Shown here one piece after another: positions 1 to 9,125 of a DNA stretch of 64,000 nucleotides. The stretch comes from Treponema sp. (GTDB lineage Bacteria; Spirochaetota; Spirochaetia; Treponematales; Treponemataceae). A model generated the notes under the pieces. The model searched no databases. It saw only the letters and a program-made list of their open reading frames with translations, and was not told the DNA's origin. Every line of letters starts with the position of its first letter. The first letter of the stretch is position 1. The stretch covers positions 1 to 64,000 of the forward strand of contig JAEDCT010000010.1 of the NCBI GenBank assembly GCA_016294035.1, given 5' to 3'. Both the position numbers and the translations under genes were made by a program.

Positions 1-60
1 AACACGAAGGATGCCTTGAAAAAGTTGTAAAAAATATATAATGCGGAAGCCCTGGTGTTT

Positions 61-82
61 GTTTTCAATATGTTTTCAATAT
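61..82. repeat. 11-bp tandem direct repeat upstream of the deacetylase gene
   Basis: The 11-mer GTTTTCAATAT occurs twice back to back (61-71 and 72-82), 45 bases before the start codon at 128. A TATAAT-like box sits at 37-42 with TTGAAA at 16-21, but the 15-base spacer is short. The repeat could be a regulator site or chance in AT-rich DNA. Confidence 0.4.
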
Positions 83-127
83 ATTGCGGTTCTCGATTTT
101 TATGTGAATTTGTTGTAAATTGTAAGC

Positions 128-1297
128 ATGGTTACTAAGGGCAGGAAAAAAAGATCATCTGGGAAAAAAAAGTTTTCGATTAAGAAAGCAAAGGTAAAGT
201 TAGATTCAAGAAATGTTCTGTTTCTTCTGGCTTTAATTGTTTTCTTGTGTGCTGTGTTTGTGTCTTTATCTCTTGCATTCGGAAAGAAAAAATATCCGGA
301 TGTTGTTTCAGATTCAGTTGTTGCAGAAACTCCTGAAACCAGACCGTCTGATGAGTCAGTTCAGGAAAAGCCTGTGGAAAAGCCTTCGAAGCCAAAACCA
401 GAAAAAAAGCCTCAGAAAAATACTTCAGAAACTGGAACTTCTCAGAAAAATCCTCAGGCTGTTGAGCCAGAGAAAAAAAATACCAGGCCAGAAAATTCAG
501 TTGAACAAAAAAATCAGGACCAGGCAAAAACTGAGCCTAAGCCAAAGCCGGTTGAAGAAAAAATTGAGGAAAAAAAACCAGAAAAAAAACCGGTTCCAGT
601 TGCAAAATTTCAAATTCCTCAGGCAGTCCGAGGTGCAAAAATTGCATTTGTAATTGATGATGCTGGTTTGAATGTAACCAATCTGAAAAAATATACTGGA
701 TTGAATTTCCCCCTGACTGTTGCCGTTCTTCCGAAACTGTCCCATACGAAAGAATGTGCCCGGGAAATCAGGGCAAGCGGAAAGGAACTTATTCTTCATC
801 AGCCAATGCAGGCCATGAATTTGGAAATGAATCCAGGTGAGGGTGCAATCAAACCGGACATGTCTTTGAGTGACATATATGCTCAGGTTTTGCGAAATGT
901 TGCAGAACTTGGCGGTGGAGTAAAGGGAATCAATAACCATGAAGGCTCCCTGATTTCTGCTGATTCAATGAAAATTGGTGCAGTTCTTGATGCTGTTTCT
1001 GATTCTGGAATTTATTTTCTTGATTCAAGAACAACAGCACAGACTCAGGCTCCACAGGCTGCACTTGAAAGAGGAATGGATATTTACGAGCGTGATGTTT
1101 TTATTGATGATGTAATAAATCGTGATGAAATGATTAAGCAGATTTATCGCGGAATTGGAATTGCAAATAAAAAGGGCAGGTGCATCATGATTGGTCACGT
1201 GGACAAGTCTGTAAAGATTCTTCCTGACTTGCTTAGGGAAATGTATCCGGAACTTGTTGCAAAGGGGTATAAGATTACTACTCCATCCGGCTTGTAA
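128..1297 (+). CDS. Divergent polysaccharide deacetylase family protein (YibQ-like)
   Basis: This 389-residue protein has a very basic N-terminus, one membrane segment at about residues 30-50, a long linker rich in Glu, Lys and Pro (about 55-165), and a C-terminal domain from about 168 to the end. The domain carries the pattern of the divergent polysaccharide deacetylase family (PF04748): FVIDDAG near its start, then LPKLSHTKECA, LILHQPMQA, GINNHEGS and FLDSRTT. Proteins of this family are membrane-anchored, periplasm-facing and thought to act on envelope or peptidoglycan sugar; the substrate here is unknown. The linker would let the domain reach across the periplasm. No clear ribosome binding site precedes the ATG. 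A strong hairpin terminator follows. Confidence 0.85.
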   Translation: MVTKGRKKRSSGKKKFSIKKAKVKLDSRNVLFLLALIVFLCAVFVSLSLAFGKKKYPDVVSDSVVAETPETRPSDESVQEKPVEKPSKPKPEKKPQKNTSETGTSQKNPQAVEPEKKNTRPENSVEQKNQDQAKTEPKPKPVEEKIEEKKPEKKPVPVAKFQIPQAVRGAKIAFVIDDAGLNVTNLKKYTGLNFPLTVAVLPKLSHTKECAREIRASGKELILHQPMQAMNLEMNPGEGAIKPDMSLSDIYAQVLRNVAELGGGVKGINNHEGSLISADSMKIGAVLDAVSDSGIYFLDSRTTAQTQAPQAALERGMDIYERDVFIDDVINRDEMIKQIYRGIGIANKKGRCIMIGHVDKSVKILPDLLREMYPELVAKGYKITTPSGL

Positions 1298-1308
1298 TGA
1301 ATGTAAAA

Positions 1309-1346
1309 AAGAGCTTGAGGCTTTATTTAACTTCAAGCTCTTTATT
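1309..1346. terminator. Bidirectional intrinsic terminator
   Basis: AAGAGCTTGA (1309-1318) pairs with TCAAGCTCTT (1333-1342), flanked by an A-run on the left and T-rich bases on the right. It lies between the converging ends of the deacetylase and cyclase genes, so it can serve both. Confidence 0.8.
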
Positions 1347-1365
1347 TGAATTGAATTTCAATATT

Positions 1366-4206
1366 TTATTTGGTCTTCATTGTGAATACGCCGTCCCAAA
1401 TTGCCGGGAGTCCGTTGTCAATAAAGTTCCTGCATCTGTTTATGAAAACATTTGATGACAAATCCTGTGAGTAGCACTTAGCTGCCTGCTCAAAATATTT
1501 AAGGGCTTTTTTAATGTCCTCAATATCCTTTTTTTCCTGGGGATTTTCCATTCCCTTAAGATAGTGCATGATTCCTTCATTGAAGATTTCTGCGGCTTCA
1601 ATCTGTTCCTTTGGCATTTCGCTTCTTAGTCCCAGAATGTTGTGAATCTGAACAGGCTTGTTAACGTTGATTACCTTTACGCAGTCAAATTTTCTTGCAA
1701 TGAGTAGCCCGGAGTTTGATCCTGAATCTGCTTCTTTCCATGTCGCGTCAGAACACATGATCCAGGAACCGTATTCCTTGTTTGTGCCTTCAAGACGGCT
1801 TGCAAGGTTTACGGCATTTCCCATTACTGTGTAGTTCATCTTGTCTGAAGTTCCCATGTTTCCTACGGCCATGTATCCGGTGTTGATTCCGACTCTGGAG
1901 TGAAGATAGAAAGGTTCACCAGTCATTTTGTTTAATGGAAGCTTGTCTTTGTTTTCCTCGTTGTATCTTGCTTCTGCCTGTAGCATTCTGATTCCGGCAA
2001 CACATGAGTGGAATGCGTGCTCACTGTCATCCAGCGGTGCATTGAAGAAGGAAACAATTTCATCACCAACGAATTTATCTACGGTTCCCTTTTGTTCCAT
2101 GATTGCTTTTGTGAGGTATCCAAGATAGTCAGAAAGAATTTTCTGAAGTTCAACAGCACCTTGTTCTTCTCCTACTGCATTGTTGAGTGTTTCTGTGAAT
2201 CCTGAAAATGTCTTTACGTCAGAGAAAAGAGCTGTCATGAATTTGTTCTGTGCACCGAGTTCTGCAAGTTCTGGGTTTTTCTGCATTTCCTTGACAACTT
2301 CCGGAGAAACATAGGCACCGAATTTTGTCTGGAGAAATTTCTTGTCCTTTTCCAGTGAGACAAAACTGAAGATGGCCTGAGAAGCATAGCAGGAAATCAC
2401 GAATAGGGAAGGAATCACAGGTGGAATGAAAATCCTGAAGAAAATCATTAGCACGGCAAGAACTGAAACTGGAATTATGATGTAGGCAATTCCGATTGTG
2501 TTCTTTTTTGCCGGTGACATATTTCTTGTAATCAGTGTAATGACTAAGACAAGAACAAATGCAGCTGCCAGTCCGTAGAAAGAAGATTTCTCGGCAATAA
2601 AGCTTTTTTGCAAGATTGTATTTATGACATTGGCGTGAGTTCCAAGATTTGCGTATCGCTTTTCGAATGGAGTTGCTCCAAGATCAGTAGAAGCCGTTGC
2701 AGAGTTTCCAATAAGACAGAACTTGCCGTTGAAAATTTCCTTCAGAATTTCAACATCATCCATGTAACCATTTACATATTTCACGAAATCAGTTGCTTCA
2801 GGAATGGACTGAATGTTCTGAATGTCATTGAGAGAGTCTGCAAATTCCTTCATTGTCTGAAAGTAAGTGCTTCTCATGTTAAAGTAGTTTGAATAGTCTT
2901 CGCTGGAAATTCCTCCGCGGATTGCTTCACCTTCATCTGTGAATCCGCGGCATTTCAGGAGAAGCTTGTTTTTTTCTCCAAGAATTTTTTCATATTCAGT
3001 AAGGAAATATGCTGCCGATCTAATGTAGTCAATGTCATCAACTGAAAGTGTGGTAAGGTTTGCATTGATCATCTTTTCAATTGATTCCTGTAAAAGCTGT
3101 TCAGCCTGGTCAATATTGTAAATCCTGAAAATCGGAACGTGATTGAATGTTTCGGTGTAATAATTGTGAAGCCAGTTGATGATCATTCTTCCGTGCTGGT
3201 CAAGAGGAATTGAAATGTCTTCTCGTTCAGTTTTGCCGGGAAGAAGAGCTCCCTTCATAATCAGTTTTTGTTTTTTTACTTCGATTGACTGAACATCAAG
3301 CTTGTCGCACAGTGGAGAAAAAGCCAGCTGAAGTGCATATTTCCCGTCGTGATAGTTCAAAAGTTCAACGCGTCGACGAATACCATCCTTGTCAACAACA
3401 ACGTTTGTGAAACCAATTCCCTTTGCCCTCGTGATGATTCTGTGAAGGGCAGGAACAAAGTCCAGCTGAACGTCAATTCCTTCTTCCGATGCAGAAAAAA
3501 TATTTGTTGCCTGAGTGTAGTTGTTCGGATCAGAAACGTAATCCTTGAGGAATCTGTTTTGAACATATGCAATTTCATCTTCAGATCTTTTGATGGAAAT
3601 GTCGCGTGTTGAAACTGTGAGAAATGAATTTCCAAAGAACTGAATTGCCCTTGCAAAGTAATCGTCATTATCCTTGTTGAAACCGCTTGTTACTTCCTTG
3701 TGCATTTCAGAAAGGCATTCATCGATTCCCTGCATGTAAGTTTCTGCATAGTCAATGGCCTTTGAGGGATCAATTGTTCCGTTTGCAATTGATGATGCGT
3801 AGTCGAAGATGATTTCATTGATGTTTTCCTCTCCCCTTGTGAAAGATTCCTGTGTTATGAGGTTGAGTTTGTCGTCAACGGCTTTTACGGAAGGTGAGAG
3901 GTATTCAATATCAAAAACAGCTCTGTCTGCTCCAAATTCCTTGAGTCTGATCAGAACATCGGCAAGAATGTCACGTTTCCATGGCCACTCACCAATTTTT
4001 GTAATTGATTCGTCGTTAATGTCCAGAATGAGAATTGACTCGTCGGTTTCTGGTTCCTTTGTAAGTCCAAGCATTATGTCATAGAATCGGTAGTTGATTT
4101 TCTGAAACAAATTGAAAGCAATGCAGGCACTGAAAATTCCGCCAAGAAGCAGAACAATCAGTATGTTTGAACTTTTTCTTAATTTTTCAGTAAATGTGCT
4201 TTTCAT
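1366..4206 (-). CDS. CHASE2-domain class III adenylate cyclase
   Basis: A 946-residue membrane receptor. It begins with one membrane helix (about 12-32), then a large extracytoplasmic CHASE2 sensor region, three membrane helices (about 544-615), a class III nucleotidyl cyclase domain (about 650-830) and a C-terminal TPR-like tail. The cyclase has both metal-binding aspartates (FSDVKTFSGF near residue 660; KFVGDE near 712), the purine-specifying lysine in DKFVGDE, and the transition-state Asn and Arg in NLASRLE near 798. The second specificity position is Thr (YTVMG) instead of Asp, as in class IIIb adenylate cyclases. It should therefore make cAMP. It faces away from an operon of three exported proteins including a FecR-domain protein, and a double cAMP-receptor-like protein lies at 43186-44379. 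Confidence 0.9.
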   Translation of the reverse strand: MKSTFTEKLRKSSNILIVLLLGGIFSACIAFNLFQKINYRFYDIMLGLTKEPETDESILILDINDESITKIGEWPWKRDILADVLIRLKEFGADRAVFDIEYLSPSVKAVDDKLNLITQESFTRGEENINEIIFDYASSIANGTIDPSKAIDYAETYMQGIDECLSEMHKEVTSGFNKDNDDYFARAIQFFGNSFLTVSTRDISIKRSEDEIAYVQNRFLKDYVSDPNNYTQATNIFSASEEGIDVQLDFVPALHRIITRAKGIGFTNVVVDKDGIRRRVELLNYHDGKYALQLAFSPLCDKLDVQSIEVKKQKLIMKGALLPGKTEREDISIPLDQHGRMIINWLHNYYTETFNHVPIFRIYNIDQAEQLLQESIEKMINANLTTLSVDDIDYIRSAAYFLTEYEKILGEKNKLLLKCRGFTDEGEAIRGGISSEDYSNYFNMRSTYFQTMKEFADSLNDIQNIQSIPEATDFVKYVNGYMDDVEILKEIFNGKFCLIGNSATASTDLGATPFEKRYANLGTHANVINTILQKSFIAEKSSFYGLAAAFVLVLVITLITRNMSPAKKNTIGIAYIIIPVSVLAVLMIFFRIFIPPVIPSLFVISCYASQAIFSFVSLEKDKKFLQTKFGAYVSPEVVKEMQKNPELAELGAQNKFMTALFSDVKTFSGFTETLNNAVGEEQGAVELQKILSDYLGYLTKAIMEQKGTVDKFVGDEIVSFFNAPLDDSEHAFHSCVAGIRMLQAEARYNEENKDKLPLNKMTGEPFYLHSRVGINTGYMAVGNMGTSDKMNYTVMGNAVNLASRLEGTNKEYGSWIMCSDATWKEADSGSNSGLLIARKFDCVKVINVNKPVQIHNILGLRSEMPKEQIEAAEIFNEGIMHYLKGMENPQEKKDIEDIKKALKYFEQAAKCYSQDLSSNVFINRCRNFIDNGLPAIWDGVFTMKTK

Positions 4207-4340
4207 AAAATTAAGTGTAAATTATAATATTGAATAATGGAAGAGTTTGATTTTCATTAAATTAAATTTGTATTTTGGGCTGATTGATTATCTGATTCTT
4301 AATCAATACAGATGCCCTTGGAACCACGGAGAGTATTCAA

Positions 4341-4787
4341 ATGAAAAAATTATTTGTTCTGGTTGCGTTGCTTTCCAGTTTTGCTGGAATGTGTTTTGGA
4401 CAGTCAGCTGAAAAAGTTTCTGAAATGCTGGAAAAAAAAGAAACTACACTGGGAGACTTGTCATATTTTTCTGCAGTGTCACAGGAACTTGCAAAGGAAA
4501 AAATTTCGTCCGAAGAATGTTTTAAAATCTTAAAGGACAAGGGATTTTTTTCTGAATCCCAGAAAGCCAGTGATGCTGCAACTATTGGTGATGTGGCTTT
4601 TGTTTGTTCAAAGACATTCGGAATTGAAGAAAGCCTAATGTATAAAATTTTTAAAAACAAAAGATATGCTTACAGACAGATTAAGGCACTGGGAATGCTG
4701 AGTTCTTCTTCCCAGGAATCGGATTGTGCAAGTGGAAATGATATTCTTGCCTTGTTTTCTGAATGCATTGAAAAAGGTGGAAACTAA
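4341..4787 (+). CDS. Small exported protein of unknown function
   Basis: A 148-residue protein with a typical signal peptide (MKKLFVLVALLSSFAGMCFG, cleavage near residue 20) and no recognisable domain. The mature part is acidic, probably helical, with Cys residues near 55, 95 and 130. GGAG at 4328-4331 is well spaced from the ATG. Its stop codon overlaps the next start (TAATG), so the two are translationally coupled. The set of three exported proteins (this gene, the barrel-like protein, the FecR protein) probably forms one operon transcribed away from the cyclase. Function unknown. Confidence 0.75.
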   Translation: MKKLFVLVALLSSFAGMCFGQSAEKVSEMLEKKETTLGDLSYFSAVSQELAKEKISSEECFKILKDKGFFSESQKASDAATIGDVAFVCSKTFGIEESLMYKIFKNKRYAYRQIKALGMLSSSSQESDCASGNDILALFSECIEKGGN

Positions 4788-5965
4788 TGAAGAAAATGGC
4801 GAAAAATGTTTTATGTGCTGTGTCAATGGTTTTAATGGCATCAGTATTGAATGCTGTTGATTTTGGTGCAGTGGTTTCCGATTCAACAAAATTCAATTTC
4901 AACGGAGCAGACAGTGATGCGGCTCTTGAGCAGAAAGAAATGTTTATTCCTTCTGTAAAAGCATCTCTTAACGAAGACGGATCGGTTTATTTTGCGGCAG
5001 AAGCATATTTTGAGCACAAACTTGATGCAACATTCGATTCTGAGACTGAAACAGACAACAGCATTATTGTGGACCTGAATCTTTTTAAGGCCGGTGGTGC
5101 AATTGATGCCGGTTCTGGAAAAATTGTGTTCTCGCTTGGTCGTTTTTTCATGGCTGATTCAACGGGATTTGTTTTGTGTCAGCCCCTTGATGCAGCATCA
5201 GTTTCCTATGGTTTAAAAAAGTTTGAGGTTTCTGCATTCGGCGGATATACTGGATTGCTGAACTCTAAGAATGTTTCAATTCTGGACAGCTATGGCAGTG
5301 TCTATGAAGGATCTGATGATTATTATGCTTTTGCCATGGGATATGGTGCATTTGGTGTTGCAGTAACATTTCCATATCTTTTTGCAAACCAGACAGTTGG
5401 ACTTGAGGGCCTTGGATTCATTCCTCTTGAAGGACCAAGTGATACAGATGCCGACAACAGCCGATTCTACGGAACCATGTTAGTTAATGGACCATTGACA
5501 TCTTCTTTGTTCTACAGTCTTAATTCTACTCTGGGATTCAATGATGGTGACATGTCGAACCTTACTTCACTTCGCATAAACTATTATTCTGATTACAAGA
5601 ATCTTTCTTTTGGAGCCGGTGCAGTTTATGCGTCAAATGACTCTGGATCACTGAAGCCATTTGTAGGTTTCACAAAGATGACTGCATGTGAATCAATGGA
5701 AGAACCTGTTTATTCATCAGTTGTAAAGGCATCAGTCAGCGGATCAATCAAGCCAATGGATAATTTTCTTTTATCGTGTGGCCTTGATATGGTAATGTGC
5801 GCACCGGAAGATTCATTTGAATACAATGGAACCCAGATTGGTGTCAGCGCAGTTTATCAGCCATTTACAGATTTGTCTCTTGAGTTGACCGGAATGACAT
5901 ATCTGGCAGATGATGAAAACAATAGAAAATCTTCAGTTGCTTTTACTGCATCACTTGCATTCTAA
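4787..5965 (+). CDS. Putative outer-membrane beta-barrel protein
   Basis: A 392-residue protein with a signal peptide (about 1-23) and a mature part dominated by alternating aromatic/Gly-rich strands (for example FGGYTGLL, FAMGYGAFGVAV, FGAGAVYA), ending in a strand with terminal Phe (VAFTASLAF). Those features fit an outer-membrane barrel whose last residue is the assembly signal. I recognise no named family. The ATG overlaps the stop of the previous gene, and the FecR-domain gene follows after 21 bases with its own AAGGAGA site. Confidence 0.65.
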   Translation: MKKMAKNVLCAVSMVLMASVLNAVDFGAVVSDSTKFNFNGADSDAALEQKEMFIPSVKASLNEDGSVYFAAEAYFEHKLDATFDSETETDNSIIVDLNLFKAGGAIDAGSGKIVFSLGRFFMADSTGFVLCQPLDAASVSYGLKKFEVSAFGGYTGLLNSKNVSILDSYGSVYEGSDDYYAFAMGYGAFGVAVTFPYLFANQTVGLEGLGFIPLEGPSDTDADNSRFYGTMLVNGPLTSSLFYSLNSTLGFNDGDMSNLTSLRINYYSDYKNLSFGAGAVYASNDSGSLKPFVGFTKMTACESMEEPVYSSVVKASVSGSIKPMDNFLLSCGLDMVMCAPEDSFEYNGTQIGVSAVYQPFTDLSLELTGMTYLADDENNRKSSVAFTASLAF

Positions 5966-5986
5966 TGAGAAAGGAGAACTAGAACT

Positions 5987-6799
5987 ATGAAAAAGATGAA
6001 AAGATTTTTTGCTTTATGTGCTGTTTCTTTTGCTGCAGTTTCAGTATTTGCTGCAGGTGCAAAGGTTGTTTCGGTAACTGGAAAGGCAGAGATTCAGGAA
6101 GGCAGCATTTGGGCTCCATTGTCAGTTGGAGATACAATTGATAAGGGAACTGTCATTTCAACTGGATTCAAATCTTCTGTTGTGGTTTCCTTCAATCAGT
6201 CTAAGTTTACTCTCGGACCTTTGACCAGAATTACAATTGATGAGCTTATTTCATCAGAAACAAAGGATAATACGGAACTTTATATTTCCTGTGGCTCAAT
6301 TTCTGCTTCAGTTAACAAGGAAGGTGGAAAGGCTGTCGGATTCAAGGTGCGATCGCCGGTAGCAACTGCTAGTGTTCGTGGAACGGAATTCAAGATGACT
6401 TCACGCGGCAAACTTTCTGTTTCTTCCGGCTTAGTTGGTTTTGGCCCAAAGGAATCAAGACCGTCAGGCAAGGCATCTCCAGTTGCTGAAGAAAGAAAAG
6501 ATTCCCAGGAACAGACGCCAAAGTCAACAGTGTTTACATCTGCATCTGATGTTGGAAATGATGGGTCAACTCCTGTTTTTGCCGGCCAGACAAGTAAGAC
6601 AGATTTAGTGACTGGAAAGCAGTCAAGCCCGGCAGCAGAAAAAGCCATGTCTTCGAGAGTTTCTTCTGATGGTGTTTCGACTCTGGCACAGAAAGAGGCA
6701 GTTACAACAACTTCTGGTTCATTTGCATCAATTGATACTAAAAGACAGTCATCTGCACCTAAGGGTGGATTTTCTCTTACAATAAAGTTTGCTGATTAA
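5987..6799 (+). CDS. Exported FecR-domain protein
   Basis: A 270-residue protein with a signal peptide (about 1-22) followed by a FecR domain (about 23-150): VVSVTGKAEIQ, WAPLSVGDTIDKGTVISTG, FTLGPLTRI, and the ending VRSPVATASVRGTEF, which is the characteristic FecR close. The remaining 120 residues are low-complexity Ser/Thr/Lys-rich and probably disordered. Unlike the iron-regulation FecR proteins it has no N-terminal cytoplasmic segment, so it is a periplasmic or surface FecR-like module. FecR proteins often occur beside CHASE2 cyclases in bacteria; here a CHASE2 cyclase is divergent at 1366-4206, which suggests a shared sensory role (inference). Confidence 0.85.
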   Translation: MKKMKRFFALCAVSFAAVSVFAAGAKVVSVTGKAEIQEGSIWAPLSVGDTIDKGTVISTGFKSSVVVSFNQSKFTLGPLTRITIDELISSETKDNTELYISCGSISASVNKEGGKAVGFKVRSPVATASVRGTEFKMTSRGKLSVSSGLVGFGPKESRPSGKASPVAEERKDSQEQTPKSTVFTSASDVGNDGSTPVFAGQTSKTDLVTGKQSSPAAEKAMSSRVSSDGVSTLAQKEAVTTTSGSFASIDTKRQSSAPKGGFSLTIKFAD

Positions 6800-6814
6800 G
6801 GCGGAAGCAATAGA

Positions 6815-7852
6815 ATGATAGTTTTGGGAATTGAAAGTTCATGTGATGAGACAGCATGTGCTATTGTTGAAGATGGCACTAAGATAATCAGCAATGTGGT
6901 TGCGACGCAAATTCCCTTTCACCAGATTTATAAGGGTGTAGTTCCAGAAATTGCAAGCCGTAAGCATGCAGAATGGATTCTCCCGGTAGTCAGGCAGGCT
7001 TTGAATGAAGCCGGAATGAAGCTTGAGGATGTGGATGCCATAGCTGCAACAAATCGTCCTGGGCTTATGGGATCTCTTCTTATTGGACTCACATTTGGAA
7101 AGACTCTTGCCTGGTCGGTGAACAAGCCTTTCATAGCAGTAAATCACATGCTTGGCCACATGTATGCGGCTCACCTTCAGAACGAAATTTCATATCCGTA
7201 TCTGGGACTTCTGGTTTCGGGAGGACACAGTATTATTGCCAGGGTAAATTCTTTTGATGATCTTGAAGTACTTGGAACAACAATTGATGACAGCGTTGGT
7301 GAGGCTTTTGATAAGGTTTCCAAGTTCTATAACCTGGGATATCCGGGGGGAGTGATTATTGATCAGCTTTCACAAAAGGGTAATCCAAAAGCATTCTCAT
7401 TCCCGGTTCCAAAGCTAGATAAGGGTGATCACAGATATGATGTTTCCTTCAGTGGACTAAAGACAGCCGTAATCCATCAGGCTGACTCATTTCTGAATAA
7501 GGGATTCGAGAATACTGTTGAAAATCTTGCGGCTTCTTTCCAGGAAACTGCATGCAAGACTTTGATTTCAAGACTGCTTCGTGCTGTCGAAGACACAGGA
7601 TTAACTACAGTTGTTGCCGGAGGTGGAGTTGCTGCTAATTCCAGATTAAGGGCAATGCTGGCTGAACACTCAGAATTGAACTGCATTTTTCCGCCGTTGA
7701 AATTTTGCGGTGACAATGGTGCCATGATTGCAGGTGTCGCATATCATTTCTTGAAGCGGGGAGAAACAAGTCCTTTGAATACAACAGCCTGTGCACGTAT
7801 CCCTCAGTTCAAGAGAGGCCTTGCAAACCTCGAAGCATTTGGCCGCCGATAG
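6815..7852 (+). CDS. tsaD: tRNA N6-adenosine threonylcarbamoyltransferase
   Basis: A 345-residue protein matching TsaD over its whole length. It transfers the threonylcarbamoyl group from TC-AMP to A37 of tRNAs that read ANN codons, acting with TsaB and TsaE. Visible landmarks are the N-terminal ASKHA motif GIESSCDETACAIVEDG, the metal-binding histidines in HMLGHMYAAH, LVSGGHS, and GGGVAANSRLR. It starts 15 bases after the FecR gene and is probably in the same transcript. Its 3' end lies 4 bases from the end of the convergent fabF, leaving no space for a separate terminator. Confidence 0.97.
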   Translation: MIVLGIESSCDETACAIVEDGTKIISNVVATQIPFHQIYKGVVPEIASRKHAEWILPVVRQALNEAGMKLEDVDAIAATNRPGLMGSLLIGLTFGKTLAWSVNKPFIAVNHMLGHMYAAHLQNEISYPYLGLLVSGGHSIIARVNSFDDLEVLGTTIDDSVGEAFDKVSKFYNLGYPGGVIIDQLSQKGNPKAFSFPVPKLDKGDHRYDVSFSGLKTAVIHQADSFLNKGFENTVENLAASFQETACKTLISRLLRAVEDTGLTTVVAGGGVAANSRLRAMLAEHSELNCIFPPLKFCGDNGAMIAGVAYHFLKRGETSPLNTTACARIPQFKRGLANLEAFGRR

Positions 7853-7856
7853 TAAT

Positions 7857-9113
7857 TTATATTTTAGTTAGAATGATGCAGCTGTTGTGTCCTCCGAATC
7901 CAAGGGATGCACTGGCTGCATATTTTATTTCCTTCTTGATTCCCGTGTTTGGAGTGTAATTAAGATCACATCCACCCTCAATATCAGGATTGTCCAGATT
8001 AATTGTTGGTGGAATGAATCCATCGCGCAATGCAAGGGCACAGAACATTGCTTCAAATGCACCTGCAGCTCCAATCAAATGTCCGGTCATGCTTTTTGTC
8101 GATGAAATGTTGATTCTATCTGAATGGTCACCAAGAACAGATTTAAGCATTCTTGTTTCACTCAGATCATTTATTGATGTTGAAGTACCATGTGCATTGT
8201 AATACTCCAGTTTATCGGGTGAAATTCCTGCATCATCAATTGCTTCCCTTAACGCAAGGCCTGCTCCAGATCCATCGGCAAGAGGCGTTGTGATATGATT
8301 TGCGTCGGATGATGATCCATAGCCGGAGATTTCTGCATAGATTCTGGCACCTCGTTTTAAGGCATGATCCAACTCTTCCAGGACAAGTACACATGCACCT
8401 TCTGAGGCAACAAAACCGCAGCGATCCCTGTCAAATGGGCGGGATGCCTTTTCAGGGCTGTCATTGAATTTTGTACTCAGTGCCTGTAGCTGTCCATAGC
8501 TTCCGATTGCAAATTCCGTGATCGTAGATTCTGTTCCACCGGAAATGCACATGTCGATTCTTCCTGATCTGATCATGTCTGTGGCGATACCGATGGCATC
8601 TGTTCCTGATGCGCATGCCGTATTGATTGTCCAGCACTTGTTTTTTATGCCAAAGTATATGCTTACATTTGCCGCAGCTTCATTTGAAATCATGAGAGGC
8701 GTGGTGAATGTTGGAATCCGTTGTGGGCCAAATTCCGGATCAAGGAATTTTTTGTAGCCGTCATCAAGTGCATCAAGTCCACCAAGGCAGTTTCCGGATA
8801 TTACAGCAATTTTTTCATTTGAAATATTTTCTCTTGTGAATCCAGAATCATTCACTGCCTGAATCGAAGCTGCCAGAAGAAATTGCGTGAAACGAGCCAT
8901 TTTTCGAAGAGATTTTTTTTCGATGCCGAAAGTTGTTGCATCAAAGTTTTTGACTTGCCCTGCAATCTTGCAGTCTATGTTCTTAGGGTCGAATGCTGTA
9001 ATGGCTGATATACCACTAACACCATTGCAGATGTTTTTCCATGCTTCTTCAACAGAATTCCCAACCGGAGAAATACATCCCAGACCGGTAATAACGACTC
9101 GTCTTCTTTCCAT
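7857..9113 (-). CDS. fabF: 3-oxoacyl-[ACP] synthase II
   Basis: About 418 residues, a complete KASII condensing enzyme of fatty-acid elongation. It carries the Cys-His-His catalytic triad: Cys167 in NTACASGTD, His in NAHGTSTS and His in MTGHLIGAAGA, plus the N-terminal RRVVITGLGCISPVG. The ATG at 9113 is chosen because the protein then begins as the family does; an upstream in-frame TTG at 9122 is also possible and would start 3 bases after the mraY stop. It is the last gene of a minus-strand run (aroA, acyl synthetase, mraY, fabF). Confidence 0.93.
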   Translation of the reverse strand: MERRRVVITGLGCISPVGNSVEEAWKNICNGVSGISAITAFDPKNIDCKIAGQVKNFDATTFGIEKKSLRKMARFTQFLLAASIQAVNDSGFTRENISNEKIAVISGNCLGGLDALDDGYKKFLDPEFGPQRIPTFTTPLMISNEAAANVSIYFGIKNKCWTINTACASGTDAIGIATDMIRSGRIDMCISGGTESTITEFAIGSYGQLQALSTKFNDSPEKASRPFDRDRCGFVASEGACVLVLEELDHALKRGARIYAEISGYGSSSDANHITTPLADGSGAGLALREAIDDAGISPDKLEYYNAHGTSTSINDLSETRMLKSVLGDHSDRINISSTKSMTGHLIGAAGAFEAMFCALALRDGFIPPTINLDNPDIEGGCDLNYTPNTGIKKEIKYAASASLGFGGHNSCIILTKI

Positions 9114-9125
9114 AAAATCCAAAAA

